Source: Sphingomonas sp. SUN039
Lineage (GTDB): Bacteria > Pseudomonadota > Alphaproteobacteria > Sphingomonadales > Sphingomonadaceae
DNA length: 64,000 nucleotides
Assembly: GCF_024758725.1 (NCBI RefSeq)
Contig: NZ_CP096972.1
Span: 850,001-914,000, forward strand
Reading direction: 5' to 3'
Each line of letters opens with the position of its first letter. Position 1 is the first letter of the stretch. This document shows positions 34,266 through 43,811 of this stretch, in pieces. The translations under genes and the position numbers were made by a program. Below the pieces are notes generated by a model, which saw nothing but the letters and a program-made list of their open reading frames with translations, did not search any database and was not told the DNA's origin.

Positions 34266-36034
34266 GGCCGGTCGAGCGGGAACAGGCGGGTGGTGAGCGA
34301 CACCAGCAAGCGGGTATCGCCCCGTGCGGTCTGCAGTCCGGCGGCAGCGAACGGCACCGCGACTCCCGCGTCGAACAGGAACCGGTCGCCAAAGGCGACG
34401 CGGACGCCGCCGCCTGCCGATTGCAGCTTTTGCGGATCGCTGAGGCCCGGCAGCGGGTCGTGGTTCCACACCCAGGCCGCATCGACAAAGGCATAGCCCT
34501 GAAAGGCAAAACCCTTGCGCGAAGAGGGGATCAGACTGCCCGCGAACACTTCGCCGCGCACGCCGACGCCCGAATCGCCGATCAGCGTGCCGGGATCGAA
34601 CCCGCGCCCGACCGTGTAGTTGCCCGCCGAGAATTGCTCGTAGCTGAGCAAGGTCGAAGGGGAATATTGTACGCGTGGCGACAGGCTGAACCCGATGATC
34701 GGTATCGGCCGGAATTCGAAAGTGGCACCGGCGCGGACGACGAAACCGCTCGGGTCGGCGGTCAGCCGGCTCGGCGGTACCGCGCCGCCCGCCACACAGG
34801 CCGCTGCATTGCTCCGGCAGTCCGGGCTCGCGCCCAAGGCGTCGAGTCCGTGGCGCAGCTCCAGCGACGCACCGACGCGCCAGCGCGGTTCGCCGATCGA
34901 ATAGCCGGTCGTCGATACCACGCTTTTGGGGTCGAAGGCGTCATAGTCGAGCTTCACGAACGGCACGCGCAGCCAGTCGCGGGTAAACGGGATACCGTTG
35001 AAACTGCTCGACTGGTTGACGAAATCGATCCCACCGCCGAGGTTCAGATTGAACGTCTGGCGGCGAATGACCGGATAGGTCGCACGCACGGTCGCGACCA
35101 GCGTTTCGGACTTGAGCGAAATCCCTGCGCCGAGGGTCGGGCGGGTCAACGCATAGCTGACATCGGCCCCGAGCGTAAGCCCTTCGCCGCCGACGCGGAT
35201 CTCCTGACCGACCTGCACGACCTGTTGCTCGCGGAAATCATGGGTGCTGAACACGCCGAGCGTCGTGCGGTCGCCGAGGCCGAAAATGCCGTTAAACCGC
35301 GCCTGCAAGATGCCGCCGCCGCGCCCGACCTCCTGCGATCCGTAGTTCTGGACCGCGAAATCGACTTCGACCGGCGTGCGGACGACCTGCACTTCGCCGA
35401 TGACTTCGCCCGGCACCGTGCCTGCGGGCCGCAATGTCAGGCGGATGTCGTAACCGGGCAGGTCGCGCGCGAGCAGCAAATAGCGCTCGGCAAAGCGGAT
35501 GTTGAAGACGGGTTGATCCTGCAGCGCCTTCAGATAGCGGCCGATGATCCCTTCGGACTTGCCCGCCGCCCCCCGCACCTGGAACCCGGCGAGCTTTGCC
35601 AGCAGCACGTCGAAATTGACGACACCGCCCTCGATGCGCTGCGGCGGCACCTGGACGGCGGCGAGATAGCCCGCCTGACGCAGGGTCGTCGCGGCCCGGT
35701 CGCGGATTTCGCAAACGGTCGCAATCGGGACTTTCTGTCCGGCATAACCGCTCCAGCTGCCGCGTAACGTATCTGCCGAAATCGTGCCCAGACCCGAGAA
35801 GCGCACCTCGCGCAAATCGACCGTGATGTCCTTGTAGGCGGCATCGGCGAGCGGGCAGGGTGCGCGCTCGACTTCACCGTCGATGGCCAGGCGGTTGTTC
35901 GACGGCACGCGCGGCAACACCGGCGCGCGTTCGATCTCTTCGCGCGTCGGCTGGCCGGCCACGCCCTGCGCGCCCGCAACCGACGGCAGCATCGCCGCGC
36001 CTATCAACACTATGCCGAACACCACCCGTCGCAT
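34262..36034 (-). CDS. ShlB/FhaC/HecB-family two-partner secretion transporter (TpsB)
   Basis: A 590-residue outer-membrane transporter. The start at 36034 has a ggggaag Shine-Dalgarno sequence and gives a signal peptide (RRVVFGIVLIGAAMLPSVAGAQG). Residues about 60-230 hold two POTRA-like domains (VRFSGLGTISADTL; LAKLAGFQVRGAAGKSEGII). The remainder is a 16-strand-type barrel with the conserved motif VGRGFDPGTLIGDSG followed by VRGE, and ends LTTRLFPLDRP. TpsB proteins thread unfolded TpsA proteins across the outer membrane. It is coupled to the TpsA gene by a four-base overlap, so partner assignment is strong. Confidence 0.92.
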   Translation of the reverse strand: MRRVVFGIVLIGAAMLPSVAGAQGVAGQPTREEIERAPVLPRVPSNNRLAIDGEVERAPCPLADAAYKDITVDLREVRFSGLGTISADTLRGSWSGYAGQKVPIATVCEIRDRAATTLRQAGYLAAVQVPPQRIEGGVVNFDVLLAKLAGFQVRGAAGKSEGIIGRYLKALQDQPVFNIRFAERYLLLARDLPGYDIRLTLRPAGTVPGEVIGEVQVVRTPVEVDFAVQNYGSQEVGRGGGILQARFNGIFGLGDRTTLGVFSTHDFREQQVVQVGQEIRVGGEGLTLGADVSYALTRPTLGAGISLKSETLVATVRATYPVIRRQTFNLNLGGGIDFVNQSSSFNGIPFTRDWLRVPFVKLDYDAFDPKSVVSTTGYSIGEPRWRVGASLELRHGLDALGASPDCRSNAAACVAGGAVPPSRLTADPSGFVVRAGATFEFRPIPIIGFSLSPRVQYSPSTLLSYEQFSAGNYTVGRGFDPGTLIGDSGVGVRGEVFAGSLIPSSRKGFAFQGYAFVDAAWVWNHDPLPGLSDPQKLQSAGGGVRVAFGDRFLFDAGVAVPFAAAGLQTARGDTRLLVSLTTRLFPLDRP

Positions 36035-36154
36035 GGCTTCCCCTTGCCACTCGGTACCTTGTACCCGGACCGGCTGCCCGATTGGCAGTCCGTTCCCCGA
36101 TGCAACCTTGAGGGCGGAAGGGCTATCAGCCCGCCGCGAGCGCGGCAAGGCGTG

Positions 36155-36886
36155 TCAGCCGCTGTTTACCGCGGTTTTTCCCGCCTCGACCAGCGCGTCG
36201 AGCTGCGCGGTGCAGCCCTTTCCGATCAGCGCCCCCGCCACCGCATCGGGTGCATCGCTGGCAGCGGCGAACGCCGCGAGACGGATCGTGGTAGGTGTGG
36301 CCAGCCCGGGGCCGGAAATGCGGTATTCGCCGTCTGCCATGAGCGGCATATCGGCAGCAGGCCAGGTCTTCACCGCCTGTCCCGCCGAAAAGGCGAGCGG
36401 TACCGATTTGCCCATATGGCTGAGCGTCATCACCACCGGTTTGGTCATGTCGGCGCGCCACAAAGTCGCGGTGGCCATGTCTTTCAGGCAGACCGTCCCG
36501 CTTTTGGACAGGTCGATATACCAAAGGCTCGCGACACGGGGCGCACCGATGTTTGTCCCACGCACTGCCCCGGTGCGGACCTGCCGCGTCCCCGAATTGC
36601 CGATCAGCGCCGTGAAGGCCGACGCGGTCGCCGCACCGCGCACATTGCTGCCGATGTCGAAATTGCCCGCACCCGCCAGCGTCCGCGTGCCCTTGGCATC
36701 GAGCAGCACCAGCGTATCGCCCGCCTTCAGCGCGACGCGCGATCCGTCGGACAGCGATTTGCCGACTGGATAAGCCTTGGCCGAAGGCCCGCTCGACCGG
36801 ATGACGATGGTTCCCGCGAGCGCCGCCGACGCAGCGCCCAGCGCCAGCGCGGATGCGGAAATCTTGGTGACCCTAATCCAGGACAA
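36155..36886 (-). CDS. FecR-domain protein, exported
   Basis: About 243 residues from a TTG start at 36886, which follows a gagggaggg Shine-Dalgarno sequence; no ATG gives a complete domain. The N-terminus (ISASALALGAASAALAG) is a signal peptide. A FecR core follows (VGKSLSDGSRVALKAGDTLVLLDAKGTRTLAGAG). FecR domains usually relay periplasmic signals to anti-sigma systems, but free-standing ones occur with surface-protein clusters. No sigma factor gene is nearby. It overlaps the cyclase gene by 14 bases, so the two are co-translated. Confidence 0.75.
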   Translation of the reverse strand: MSWIRVTKISASALALGAASAALAGTIVIRSSGPSAKAYPVGKSLSDGSRVALKAGDTLVLLDAKGTRTLAGAGNFDIGSNVRGAATASAFTALIGNSGTRQVRTGAVRGTNIGAPRVASLWYIDLSKSGTVCLKDMATATLWRADMTKPVVMTLSHMGKSVPLAFSAGQAVKTWPAADMPLMADGEYRISGPGLATPTTIRLAAFAAASDAPDAVAGALIGKGCTAQLDALVEAGKTAVNSG

Positions 36887-38879
36887 AATACCCTCCCTCG
36901 GTTCGGTTGCCCAGTCGATACACCAAGTTACGCATCGCTGCATCATTCGGATGCAAGTCGGCAAAGGCGCGGACTTCGAGGATGGCTGCCTGGTCCCCCC
37001 GCTGTGCGCGCGCAATCGAGTCTGCCAGAGTCGCCAGCGTTGCGGCATCGGCCGTCGACGGCTCGACGATATCGACCGGCGTTGCCCGTCCGCGCAATTC
37101 GACGGTCCCCAGCGCGCGGAACCCCGACAGGCCCGACCGTTCGGCGGCATCGCGGCTGATCAGCACCGACGTGCCCAACTGCTTGTTCGCGCCCTCCAGC
37201 CGCGCCGCCGTGTTCATCGCATCGCCCAGGGCGGTGTACTGGATGCGGCCTTCGCCCCCGAAATTGCCGACGATGACCTCACCGAAATGCAGCCCGACGC
37301 GCGTCCGACCGATGGCCGGGACGCCGTCGGGCACGGTCTTGCGGAACGTCTCGCCGGCTGCATGCATCGCGATGGCAGCCTTGACCGCGCGCGCGCCGTC
37401 GTCGGGCCGTGCGATCGGTGCGCCCCAGAAGGCGACCACCGCATCGCCGACGAATTTGTCGATCGTGCCGCCATGCGCCAGCACCACCTCGCTCAGCGTT
37501 TCGAGATAGCGGTTGAGCAGCGAGGCGACGACATCGGGGTCGATGGCGTGGCTCAGCTTGGTAAAGCCCTCCAGATCGCTGAACACGATGAACAATTCGC
37601 GCTTCTCGCCCTTTAGCGACAGCCCCTCGGGGTCGCGCAAAATCTGCGCGGCAATGTCGCGCGGCAGGTATTTGCCGAGTGCCGACTGGGCGAAGCGGCG
37701 CTGCTCGGCACTGATAGCGCGCACCGCCGTGCCCATGGCGAGAAATGCCACGATCCACCCGCTGCCCCAGCCGAAGACCGGCAGCCCATAGGTGTCGATC
37801 ATCTGCTGGTGGAGATAGAAGGGGAGCGCCCCGATCAGCCCCAGCTGCGCGAAGAGGAGCAGGAGAAGCGAGAACGGTCTTAACGAACCGAGCGCCGTGA
37901 CGGCGCCTGCTATGGCCGCAACGATAGCGGCGGCCCACAGCACCCAGTCCGGCACTGCGCGATAGGTGCGTCCGTCAAGCTGCTGGGCCAGCATCTGGGC
38001 GAAGGCATCGACCCCCCACATCGGCTCGCGGGTGATGCGCGTGATCGGGGTGGCAAACAGGTCGATATCCTGGATATGTCCGCCGATCAGGACATATTTC
38101 CCCGCGATCTGGTCGCGGAACAGCGCCGATGCCTCGGGGCTGGCGGCGAGGGCGTCGTCCGCCAGGACATGGATCGGAATGGCGTTGAACAACGGACGGT
38201 CTTCGGTCGTCGCCCGACGCCATGCCACGCTTTGTCCCAGATGCGCGCTGCTGGTCGGCACGCTCGCGCTCGCCTGCGGCAACAAGGGAGGAAGGCTGGC
38301 TTCGCGCTGGGGCCAGCGGCGCAGCACGTTTCCGCTGTCGGACTCCAGCCGGATGCTCGCCGGCCCGACATTTCCCGGTTTCAACCGGCCGATGAACCCC
38401 TCGAGAAATTGTTGCTGCTCATAGGTAATCTTGGCCCCGTTTGTGTCGTTCGACGCATAGGCAAGCCAGGTCGGCGTCCGCATCGACCGGAAGGCCTCTA
38501 CGAGAACCGGATCCTCGGGTTGCGGCTGGTCGACGAGCACGTCGATCCCGATCGACTTTGCCCCCATTGTGTCGATGCGCCGCAGCGCCTTGGCGAGTAC
38601 AGTGCGATCGACCGGCGACCGCTTGCCCGTGAGGCTGAGCGTGTCGTCGTCGTACGCGACGATCACGATGCGGGGATCGGTTTCCACCCGGAGCGTCGTC
38701 AGTGCACTACGCAGGTCATAAAGGGCCGCCTCGGCATCCTGCGCGAACACGATTTGCCAGCTGAACCGTGCCAGCAGGACCGCCAGCACCAGCATCACCA
38801 GTGTCGCGGCGAGACGCAGCTTCCCCAACTGGCGCAGGACAAAGCCTGCGCGACGTGCAACGCCGCTCCAGCCGTGCAT
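36873..38879 (-). CDS. CHASE2-domain class III adenylate/guanylate cyclase
   Basis: A 668-residue membrane receptor cyclase. One N-terminal transmembrane helix (about 22-42) is followed by an extracytoplasmic CHASE2 domain (about 45-325; IVIVAYDDDTLSLTGKRSPVDR, GIDVLVDQP). Three more helices follow (about 330-400), then a class III cyclase domain (about 425-600). Metal-binding Asp residues are in IVFSDLEGFTKL (about 434) and DKFVGDAVVAFWG (about 477). The transition-state Asn/Arg are in DAMNTAARLEG. The Lys in TIDKFVGD favours ATP over GTP. CHASE2 senses unknown external signals. The stop lies inside the start of the FecR gene; the CHAT gene ends two bases upstream of this start. Confidence 0.92.
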   Translation of the reverse strand: MHGWSGVARRAGFVLRQLGKLRLAATLVMLVLAVLLARFSWQIVFAQDAEAALYDLRSALTTLRVETDPRIVIVAYDDDTLSLTGKRSPVDRTVLAKALRRIDTMGAKSIGIDVLVDQPQPEDPVLVEAFRSMRTPTWLAYASNDTNGAKITYEQQQFLEGFIGRLKPGNVGPASIRLESDSGNVLRRWPQREASLPPLLPQASASVPTSSAHLGQSVAWRRATTEDRPLFNAIPIHVLADDALAASPEASALFRDQIAGKYVLIGGHIQDIDLFATPITRITREPMWGVDAFAQMLAQQLDGRTYRAVPDWVLWAAAIVAAIAGAVTALGSLRPFSLLLLLFAQLGLIGALPFYLHQQMIDTYGLPVFGWGSGWIVAFLAMGTAVRAISAEQRRFAQSALGKYLPRDIAAQILRDPEGLSLKGEKRELFIVFSDLEGFTKLSHAIDPDVVASLLNRYLETLSEVVLAHGGTIDKFVGDAVVAFWGAPIARPDDGARAVKAAIAMHAAGETFRKTVPDGVPAIGRTRVGLHFGEVIVGNFGGEGRIQYTALGDAMNTAARLEGANKQLGTSVLISRDAAERSGLSGFRALGTVELRGRATPVDIVEPSTADAATLATLADSIARAQRGDQAAILEVRAFADLHPNDAAMRNLVYRLGNRTEGGYFVLD

Positions 38880-38881
38880 GC

Positions 38882-41800
38882 TCAGCGCGCGGACAACAGC
38901 CGCTGGGCACCGTCCCCGACGACCGCAAAGCCCGCCCAGTAATAGGGGTGAGAGGTCGCCGCTTCGTCCATCAGCGTCGCCTGCGCGCCCATCAGCGCCT
39001 CACCGACACTGGCGGTGCTACCGCCCTTGAACAGCCCTGAAATCAGGCGTTCGGTGGCGTTGAAATCGTCGGGCGCGGGCCAGTGACTGGCGAGCACCGA
39101 GCGCCCGCCTGCACCGATAAACGCGCGGACCAACCCGTCGAGCGCATTGCCGCCGCCGCTGGTGATCCCGGCCGCGCGAGTCGCCGCCACCGTCGCCGTG
39201 CCTGCCGTGTCGCACGCCGACAGGATGACGAGGTCCGCATCGATCTTGAGCGCATAGATCTCGCCGAAATCGAGCAGGCCGTCCGATGCGCTGGGTGCGA
39301 ACGAGGTCAGCAGGGCAGGGCGCGCGGGGCATTCGGGGCGCGGTGCGGTGACCAGTCCGTGGGTCGCGAAATGCAGGATGCGGTAGTTGGCGAGGTCGGC
39401 GCGTGCCTTTACCGCGCTATCGGTGAAATCGGCACCGGTCACGATCTGGCTACCGCCGGTCGCGGCGGCTGCCGTCCGCAACTCAGCCGCGGAGACCGGC
39501 TTGCTCCATTCGGCAACCGGCCAGTTGCAATCGACGGCACCTGCACCGCCCAGCGAGCGTGTTGCCGACGCCTGAATCAGGCCCGCCACCGGCGCATTCT
39601 GGCCGAAGCCGAGGTATTGGGCGGTGGCTGCCGATTGCGGCAAAGCGCGCACATCGCGGAACGCGCGCGCGGCCACGGCGGTGCTGACCATTGTCGTGCG
39701 CCCCAGCCATTTGGTGCCGGTGAAATCGAACTGGTCGGCATTGGCATCGGCCGTGCGCGCCTTGTATTGCGCCACGCTCGCCGCATCGGTGACCAGCAGG
39801 TCGAGCGGCAGCCGCAGCATCGCGCCGTCGGGCTCGAAAATCAGGTGCTTCACATTCGGCAGCTGAGCCGCCGTCGGCCCCGCCAGCGCGACATACAGGT
39901 CGTGCGCGGCGGCCACGTCGAAGGGATAGGTATTGAGCTGGCCGTTCTCGTTGGTGACGATGGTTTCGCGTAACGACGTTACCGCGACATCGAGCTGGTC
40001 GGGCGACAGCGCGACCCGCCATGCCTGGGCGCCTTCGGGTCGCGCCAAAATGGCAAACACGCCCCGTCCGGCGACGGTCAGTTTCAGATAGGCCTCGCCC
40101 GGCTTGAGCGTGGATTTCAGCTCGCCAAGCGTCAGCGCATTCGGCGTCAGCGCGCGATATTGCGGGAATGCCGCAAGTTCGCTCTGCGTTGCAATCTGCT
40201 CGGTCGCATACTGCGCTAGGTCGGCGTTCAGCGCGGCAATGGCCTGACGGATGTCGGCGCTCTGCTGGGGCGCGGCCACAAGGTTGGCGAGTTCGATCCG
40301 GGTCCGTTCGATATCGCGTTCCAGCGTGCGTGCCTGTCGGAACAGGCGCGATCCGGGCCCCGCACCTTCGCTCAATTCGCGCGCGAGAATGGCTTGCGTG
40401 TCGGCAACGCCGGGCCTGACCAGCGTCTGTGTTGCCAGAAAGAAATCGTCGGCCAGCGCCGGATCGGCAGGCATCCCGTCGACCAGCAGCGCAAAATAGG
40501 GACTGAGCAGATTGCCGAGGCCGGTCACCGACGACCGTGTCTCTGCCGCCGACTGCACAACGGCACGGAACTCGGTCATCGCCGCTGCCGACTGGCCGTG
40601 TCGCGCCAGATAGGCCGCGAGCCGTGCCCGCGCGCCATTGACCGCAATGGTCTGCGGATAGCGCGTTTCGAGCAGCGCCAGCGCTGCGCGCAGCCGCGCC
40701 TCGCCGCCCGCCACATCGCCCATGTCTTCGAGCGCAAGCCCGGTCTCGGCCAGCACCTGTGCGCGCAGCCGTACGATCGACAGGACGCGTCCCTGCCGTA
40801 CCGCCACGGCCTGCGCGCCCGCCGCCTCCAGCGCCGTGCGCGCCTCGGCAGGCTTGCCGGTCAGACGCAGCAGGGTACCCTTGATCTGCAAGGCCTGGGC
40901 GTCGATGATTTCGGCCCGCTCGTCGGCGGTGAGCGACGTCGACTCGGTCGCGCCCAGCCGTTTGGCAACGGGCACGCCGCTGTTGATTTCGGCGGCAATC
41001 GCCGCGCCGATCTCGACGCCGCCGGCTGTCGCGACCGCATTTTCGAGCGGCACGACCGGCTGGTCGAGCCGGACCAGTGCCTCACTGTACCGCTGCTGGT
41101 TGAGCAGATGCAGCGCTTCGAAATTGCGCCGCAGCCGGGTTTGCACCCGGTCGGTCGTCGGTACGGCACGCGCCTCGGCAAACAGGGCATCGGCTTCGGC
41201 AAAATCGCCGAGGTTCGACCGCTGCAGCGCCTGGTTGATGCGGTATTCGCCGCTGCGGTCGGTTTTGCCCGACCCGTCGGCGACGCGCTGTTGCAGCGTA
41301 TCGAAGAACTCGGCTGCCTCGGCATAATCGCCGCTGTTGTTGCGCCGATACCCCTCGGCCAGCGCTTGGTCGGGGTCGAGCGTCCCCGCCTGCACGCGCG
41401 CAAAGGCAACGGGATCGTCGACCGACGTCGTCGCGACCGTCACCTTGCCGGGCACGATCCGGTCGGTGACGACCGTCCGCAGCGCCAGCTTCAATGCCGA
41501 GTCATAACCCGCCAGCCCCTCGGCGATCCACGTCACATTGCCCCGCCGCAACGTGTAAACCTTGTAACCTACGCTCGCCGCCTTCAGTCGGCACTGGCCG
41601 ACGGCGAGCGAACCGAGGTCGTCGACACTTTCGCGCTCGCTGCCGCTGCACGTCGCGGTATCGGCACGCGCTGCCACGGCACGCGCTTCGGCTTCGCGTC
41701 CCCGCAAGGCGCGCACCGTCCCGATGGGCTTGGCGGCATCGCGGCAGACGATGGCCCAGCTGCGGTCGAACATCGTCGCCAGCGCGGCATCGCGCGACCG

Positions 41801-41947
41801 GGTCTGGACGCGGCACAGGACGCCGCCGCCCGACCCGAGCCGGAAACTGTCGGACAGGCCGGGTGCAGCAGCCTCAGCCGGATGCGCGACCGTAACCAGC
41901 GCCGCAAAGCCCAGCACGATGCCAATTGTCGAACGCATTCCCCGCAC
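38882..41947 (-). CDS. Exported TPR-CHAT protein (caspase-like protease domain)
   Basis: A 1021-residue protein from a GTG with a GAGG sequence seven bases upstream (ATG at 41938 is an alternative). It has a signal peptide (IGIVLGFAALVTVAHPAEAA) and several TPR-like helical pairs (about 180-480). The C-terminal CHAT domain (about 690-1020) keeps both catalytic residues, His in ILHFATHGL (about 862) and Cys in LVILSACDTAGT (about 910), so it may be an active cysteine peptidase. CHAT proteins with TPRs often accompany two-partner secretion genes. First gene of the operon that ends with the TpsA exoprotein; processing of, or signalling about, that protein is inferred. Confidence 0.88.
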   Translation of the reverse strand: MRGMRSTIGIVLGFAALVTVAHPAEAAAPGLSDSFRLGSGGGVLCRVQTRSRDAALATMFDRSWAIVCRDAAKPIGTVRALRGREAEARAVAARADTATCSGSERESVDDLGSLAVGQCRLKAASVGYKVYTLRRGNVTWIAEGLAGYDSALKLALRTVVTDRIVPGKVTVATTSVDDPVAFARVQAGTLDPDQALAEGYRRNNSGDYAEAAEFFDTLQQRVADGSGKTDRSGEYRINQALQRSNLGDFAEADALFAEARAVPTTDRVQTRLRRNFEALHLLNQQRYSEALVRLDQPVVPLENAVATAGGVEIGAAIAAEINSGVPVAKRLGATESTSLTADERAEIIDAQALQIKGTLLRLTGKPAEARTALEAAGAQAVAVRQGRVLSIVRLRAQVLAETGLALEDMGDVAGGEARLRAALALLETRYPQTIAVNGARARLAAYLARHGQSAAAMTEFRAVVQSAAETRSSVTGLGNLLSPYFALLVDGMPADPALADDFFLATQTLVRPGVADTQAILARELSEGAGPGSRLFRQARTLERDIERTRIELANLVAAPQQSADIRQAIAALNADLAQYATEQIATQSELAAFPQYRALTPNALTLGELKSTLKPGEAYLKLTVAGRGVFAILARPEGAQAWRVALSPDQLDVAVTSLRETIVTNENGQLNTYPFDVAAAHDLYVALAGPTAAQLPNVKHLIFEPDGAMLRLPLDLLVTDAASVAQYKARTADANADQFDFTGTKWLGRTTMVSTAVAARAFRDVRALPQSAATAQYLGFGQNAPVAGLIQASATRSLGGAGAVDCNWPVAEWSKPVSAAELRTAAAATGGSQIVTGADFTDSAVKARADLANYRILHFATHGLVTAPRPECPARPALLTSFAPSASDGLLDFGEIYALKIDADLVILSACDTAGTATVAATRAAGITSGGGNALDGLVRAFIGAGGRSVLASHWPAPDDFNATERLISGLFKGGSTASVGEALMGAQATLMDEAATSHPYYWAGFAVVGDGAQRLLSAR

Positions 41948-42108
41948 GTCGAAACCTCCCGTCCGCTGCCTTTTACGGCACTGGGGGCGACCGGGTATCC
42001 CGTGTCGTCCGATAGACTGTCTGCGCGCCCCGACCGGGTTTGACCAGCCTAGCCCAGCGGGCAGGGCTTGTCATCCTGTGCCAAGATACGACGGTCGCGG
42101 GAAAAAGA

Positions 42109-42182
42109 TGGAGGCCCGACCGGGAATCGAACCCGGGTGCGAGGATTTGCAGTCCTCTACGTCACCACTCCGCCATCGGGCC
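42109..42182 (-). tRNA. tRNA-Cys (anticodon GCA)
   Basis: The minus-strand sequence folds as a 74-base tRNA including an encoded CCA. The acceptor stem pairs GGCCCGA with TCGGGCC, the anticodon stem GAGGA/TCCTC encloses CTGCAAA with anticodon GCA, and the T arm reads CCGGGTTCGATTCCCGG. It lies between the CHAT operon and the hexuronate genes. Confidence 0.96.
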
Positions 42183-42428
42183 ATCCGATTGAACTTGATG
42201 CTTTTTCTCGATTAAAAACCGAAAAGTTCGCAGGAGAGTTCGCAGTCGCGGACCGCCCCCATATTCGGCGGTCTCAACCTTGGCAATGGTGGCCGATGTC
42301 GGCGCTCAAACACGCCTGCCACTGCGGGCTGCAAGGATTTGGATGCGGCGAACCGCAAACCCGGGGCAAGCAAGCTATCGGTTGCTTGCGGACGTAATAC
42401 TGGTCAGGCCAATATTGCAAGCGGTCGG
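42183..42428. other. Intergenic stretch with a stem-loop and an operator-like site
   Basis: No gene is supported here. An 8-base stem (gcaagcaa at 42366-42373, ttgcttgc at 42382-42389) lies downstream of the uxuB stop, but lacks a T-tract on either strand, so I do not call it a terminator. An operator-like palindrome follows at 42400-42412 (separate entry). Confidence 0.5.
42400..42412. promoter_or_regulatory. Second UxuR/ExuR-like operator (12 of 13 bases)
   Basis: ctggtcaggccaa is the reverse complement of the operator at 45972-45984 except for one base. It lies 16 bases downstream of uxuB. There is no gene start beside it, so it may be a relic of a lost promoter or a distal looping site. 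Confidence 0.4.
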
Positions 42429-43811
42429 CTATGTACTGACCAATTCGAGAAGACGGTCGCAATCGGCAATCGATGGCTGCCACGGCGATCCAAGCGGGCC
42501 GGACTTTTCGAACAGCCTGGCAATCGAGCGCGCTGTGCCATCGACGCACAGCGGCTGGAGAGCGTCGGCCAGCGGGTCGTCGACTCGGCCCCAGCGCCGG
42601 TTCCTGCCCGCAAGATGGTCGATCCAGGCCGCGACGGCCTCCAGGATCGCCGGGCAGCAACTGGCGCGCTCTTGATGCCAGGCCAGGGTGTCGAGCCAGC
42701 GTTGCGGCACTTTCTGGCTGCCATCCATGGCGATCTGGATCAGCCGGTGGTTCAGCGCGGGATTGGCGAAACGGTCGATCAATTGGTCGGCGTATGCCGT
42801 CAAATCCTGACCCGGCGCCGCATCGATCGTCGGGGCCGCTTCGGTCCTCATGATCGTGCCCACCGTCGCGCGCAGGCGAGCGTCGGCGATCGCTTCGTGC
42901 ACGAAATCATATCCGGCCTTTAGGCCGAGATAGGCAAGCGCTGAGTGCGCGCCGTTGAGCATTCGGAGCTTGGCGGTCTCATAGGGTGCCACATCATCGA
43001 CAAACGTCGCGTCTGCGACCTCCCAGCGCGGACGACCTTCGGCGAATTGGTCCTCGATGACCCATTGGCTGAACGGTTCGGTGACGACATGTGCGGCATC
43101 GTGCAGTCCACCGAGCGCGAGCCGTGCGGCGTCAAGGTCGGCGGGCGTTGTGGCGGGCACGATACGATCGACCATCGACGACGGAAAGGTGCAGTTTGCC
43201 CGCACCCAGTCCGCAAGCGCCGGGTCGTGCTGCGCGAGATACTGGCCGAGCAGCGCCTGCAACTGCGCGCCGTTGTTCGCGAGATTGTCGCACGACAGCA
43301 AGGTCAGGCCTGACAAGCCCCGCGCCCGCCGCAACGCGAGCCCGTCCCGCATGTAACGATAGACGCTGGTGCCTGTCGCGACCTCCGCGTCGAGCCGACC
43401 GTCGCGGCCGCGGCAATAGCCCTTCTCCGTGATTGTGAAGCTCACGATGCGCGTCGAGGGCGCGGCGACCGCTTCCGCCACGTCCGAGGGATTATCGGCA
43501 GCGACCAGAACGGTCTGCACGGCACCGATCAGCCTGGTCGCGACCCCGTCGCTCGAACGCGCCGCCACCGTATACAGCCCGTCTTGCGGGTTCATCTGCT
43601 CGGCCACATTGGCCGACCGGAGCGACACGCCGACGATACCCCAGTCGACATCCCCCGCATTCATCGCAGCGTCGGTGTAGACCGCCTGATGCGCGCGGTG
43701 GAACGCGCCGATGCCGAAGTGGACGATCCCTGCCGCCTGCGCGGCACGGTCGTAGGTCGGCCGTCCGACCGTCATCGGAACGACGTCGAGCGTGGCACCG
43801 CACAGTCTCAA
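42429..43811 (-). CDS. uxuB: Fructuronate reductase (mannitol dehydrogenase family)
   Basis: A 460-residue reductase of the long-chain mannitol dehydrogenase family. A TTG start at 43811 is preferred because it overlaps the uxaC stop (TTGA) and restores the N-terminus usual before the YDRA...GIVHFGIGAFHRAHQAVY motif; ATG at 43775 is the alternative. The catalytic Lys region follows in RIVSFTITEKGYC, with SCDNLANNG after it. It reduces D-fructuronate to D-mannonate. The presence of manD rather than altronate hydrolase supports fructuronate over tagaturonate. Confidence 0.88.
   Translation of the reverse strand: MRLCGATLDVVPMTVGRPTYDRAAQAAGIVHFGIGAFHRAHQAVYTDAAMNAGDVDWGIVGVSLRSANVAEQMNPQDGLYTVAARSSDGVATRLIGAVQTVLVAADNPSDVAEAVAAPSTRIVSFTITEKGYCRGRDGRLDAEVATGTSVYRYMRDGLALRRARGLSGLTLLSCDNLANNGAQLQALLGQYLAQHDPALADWVRANCTFPSSMVDRIVPATTPADLDAARLALGGLHDAAHVVTEPFSQWVIEDQFAEGRPRWEVADATFVDDVAPYETAKLRMLNGAHSALAYLGLKAGYDFVHEAIADARLRATVGTIMRTEAAPTIDAAPGQDLTAYADQLIDRFANPALNHRLIQIAMDGSQKVPQRWLDTLAWHQERASCCPAILEAVAAWIDHLAGRNRRWGRVDDPLADALQPLCVDGTARSIARLFEKSGPLGSPWQPSIADCDRLLELVST

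Noticed and set aside
42366-42389. Stem-loop after uxuB considered as a terminator
   Set aside because: Eight-base stem without a T-tract on either strand.
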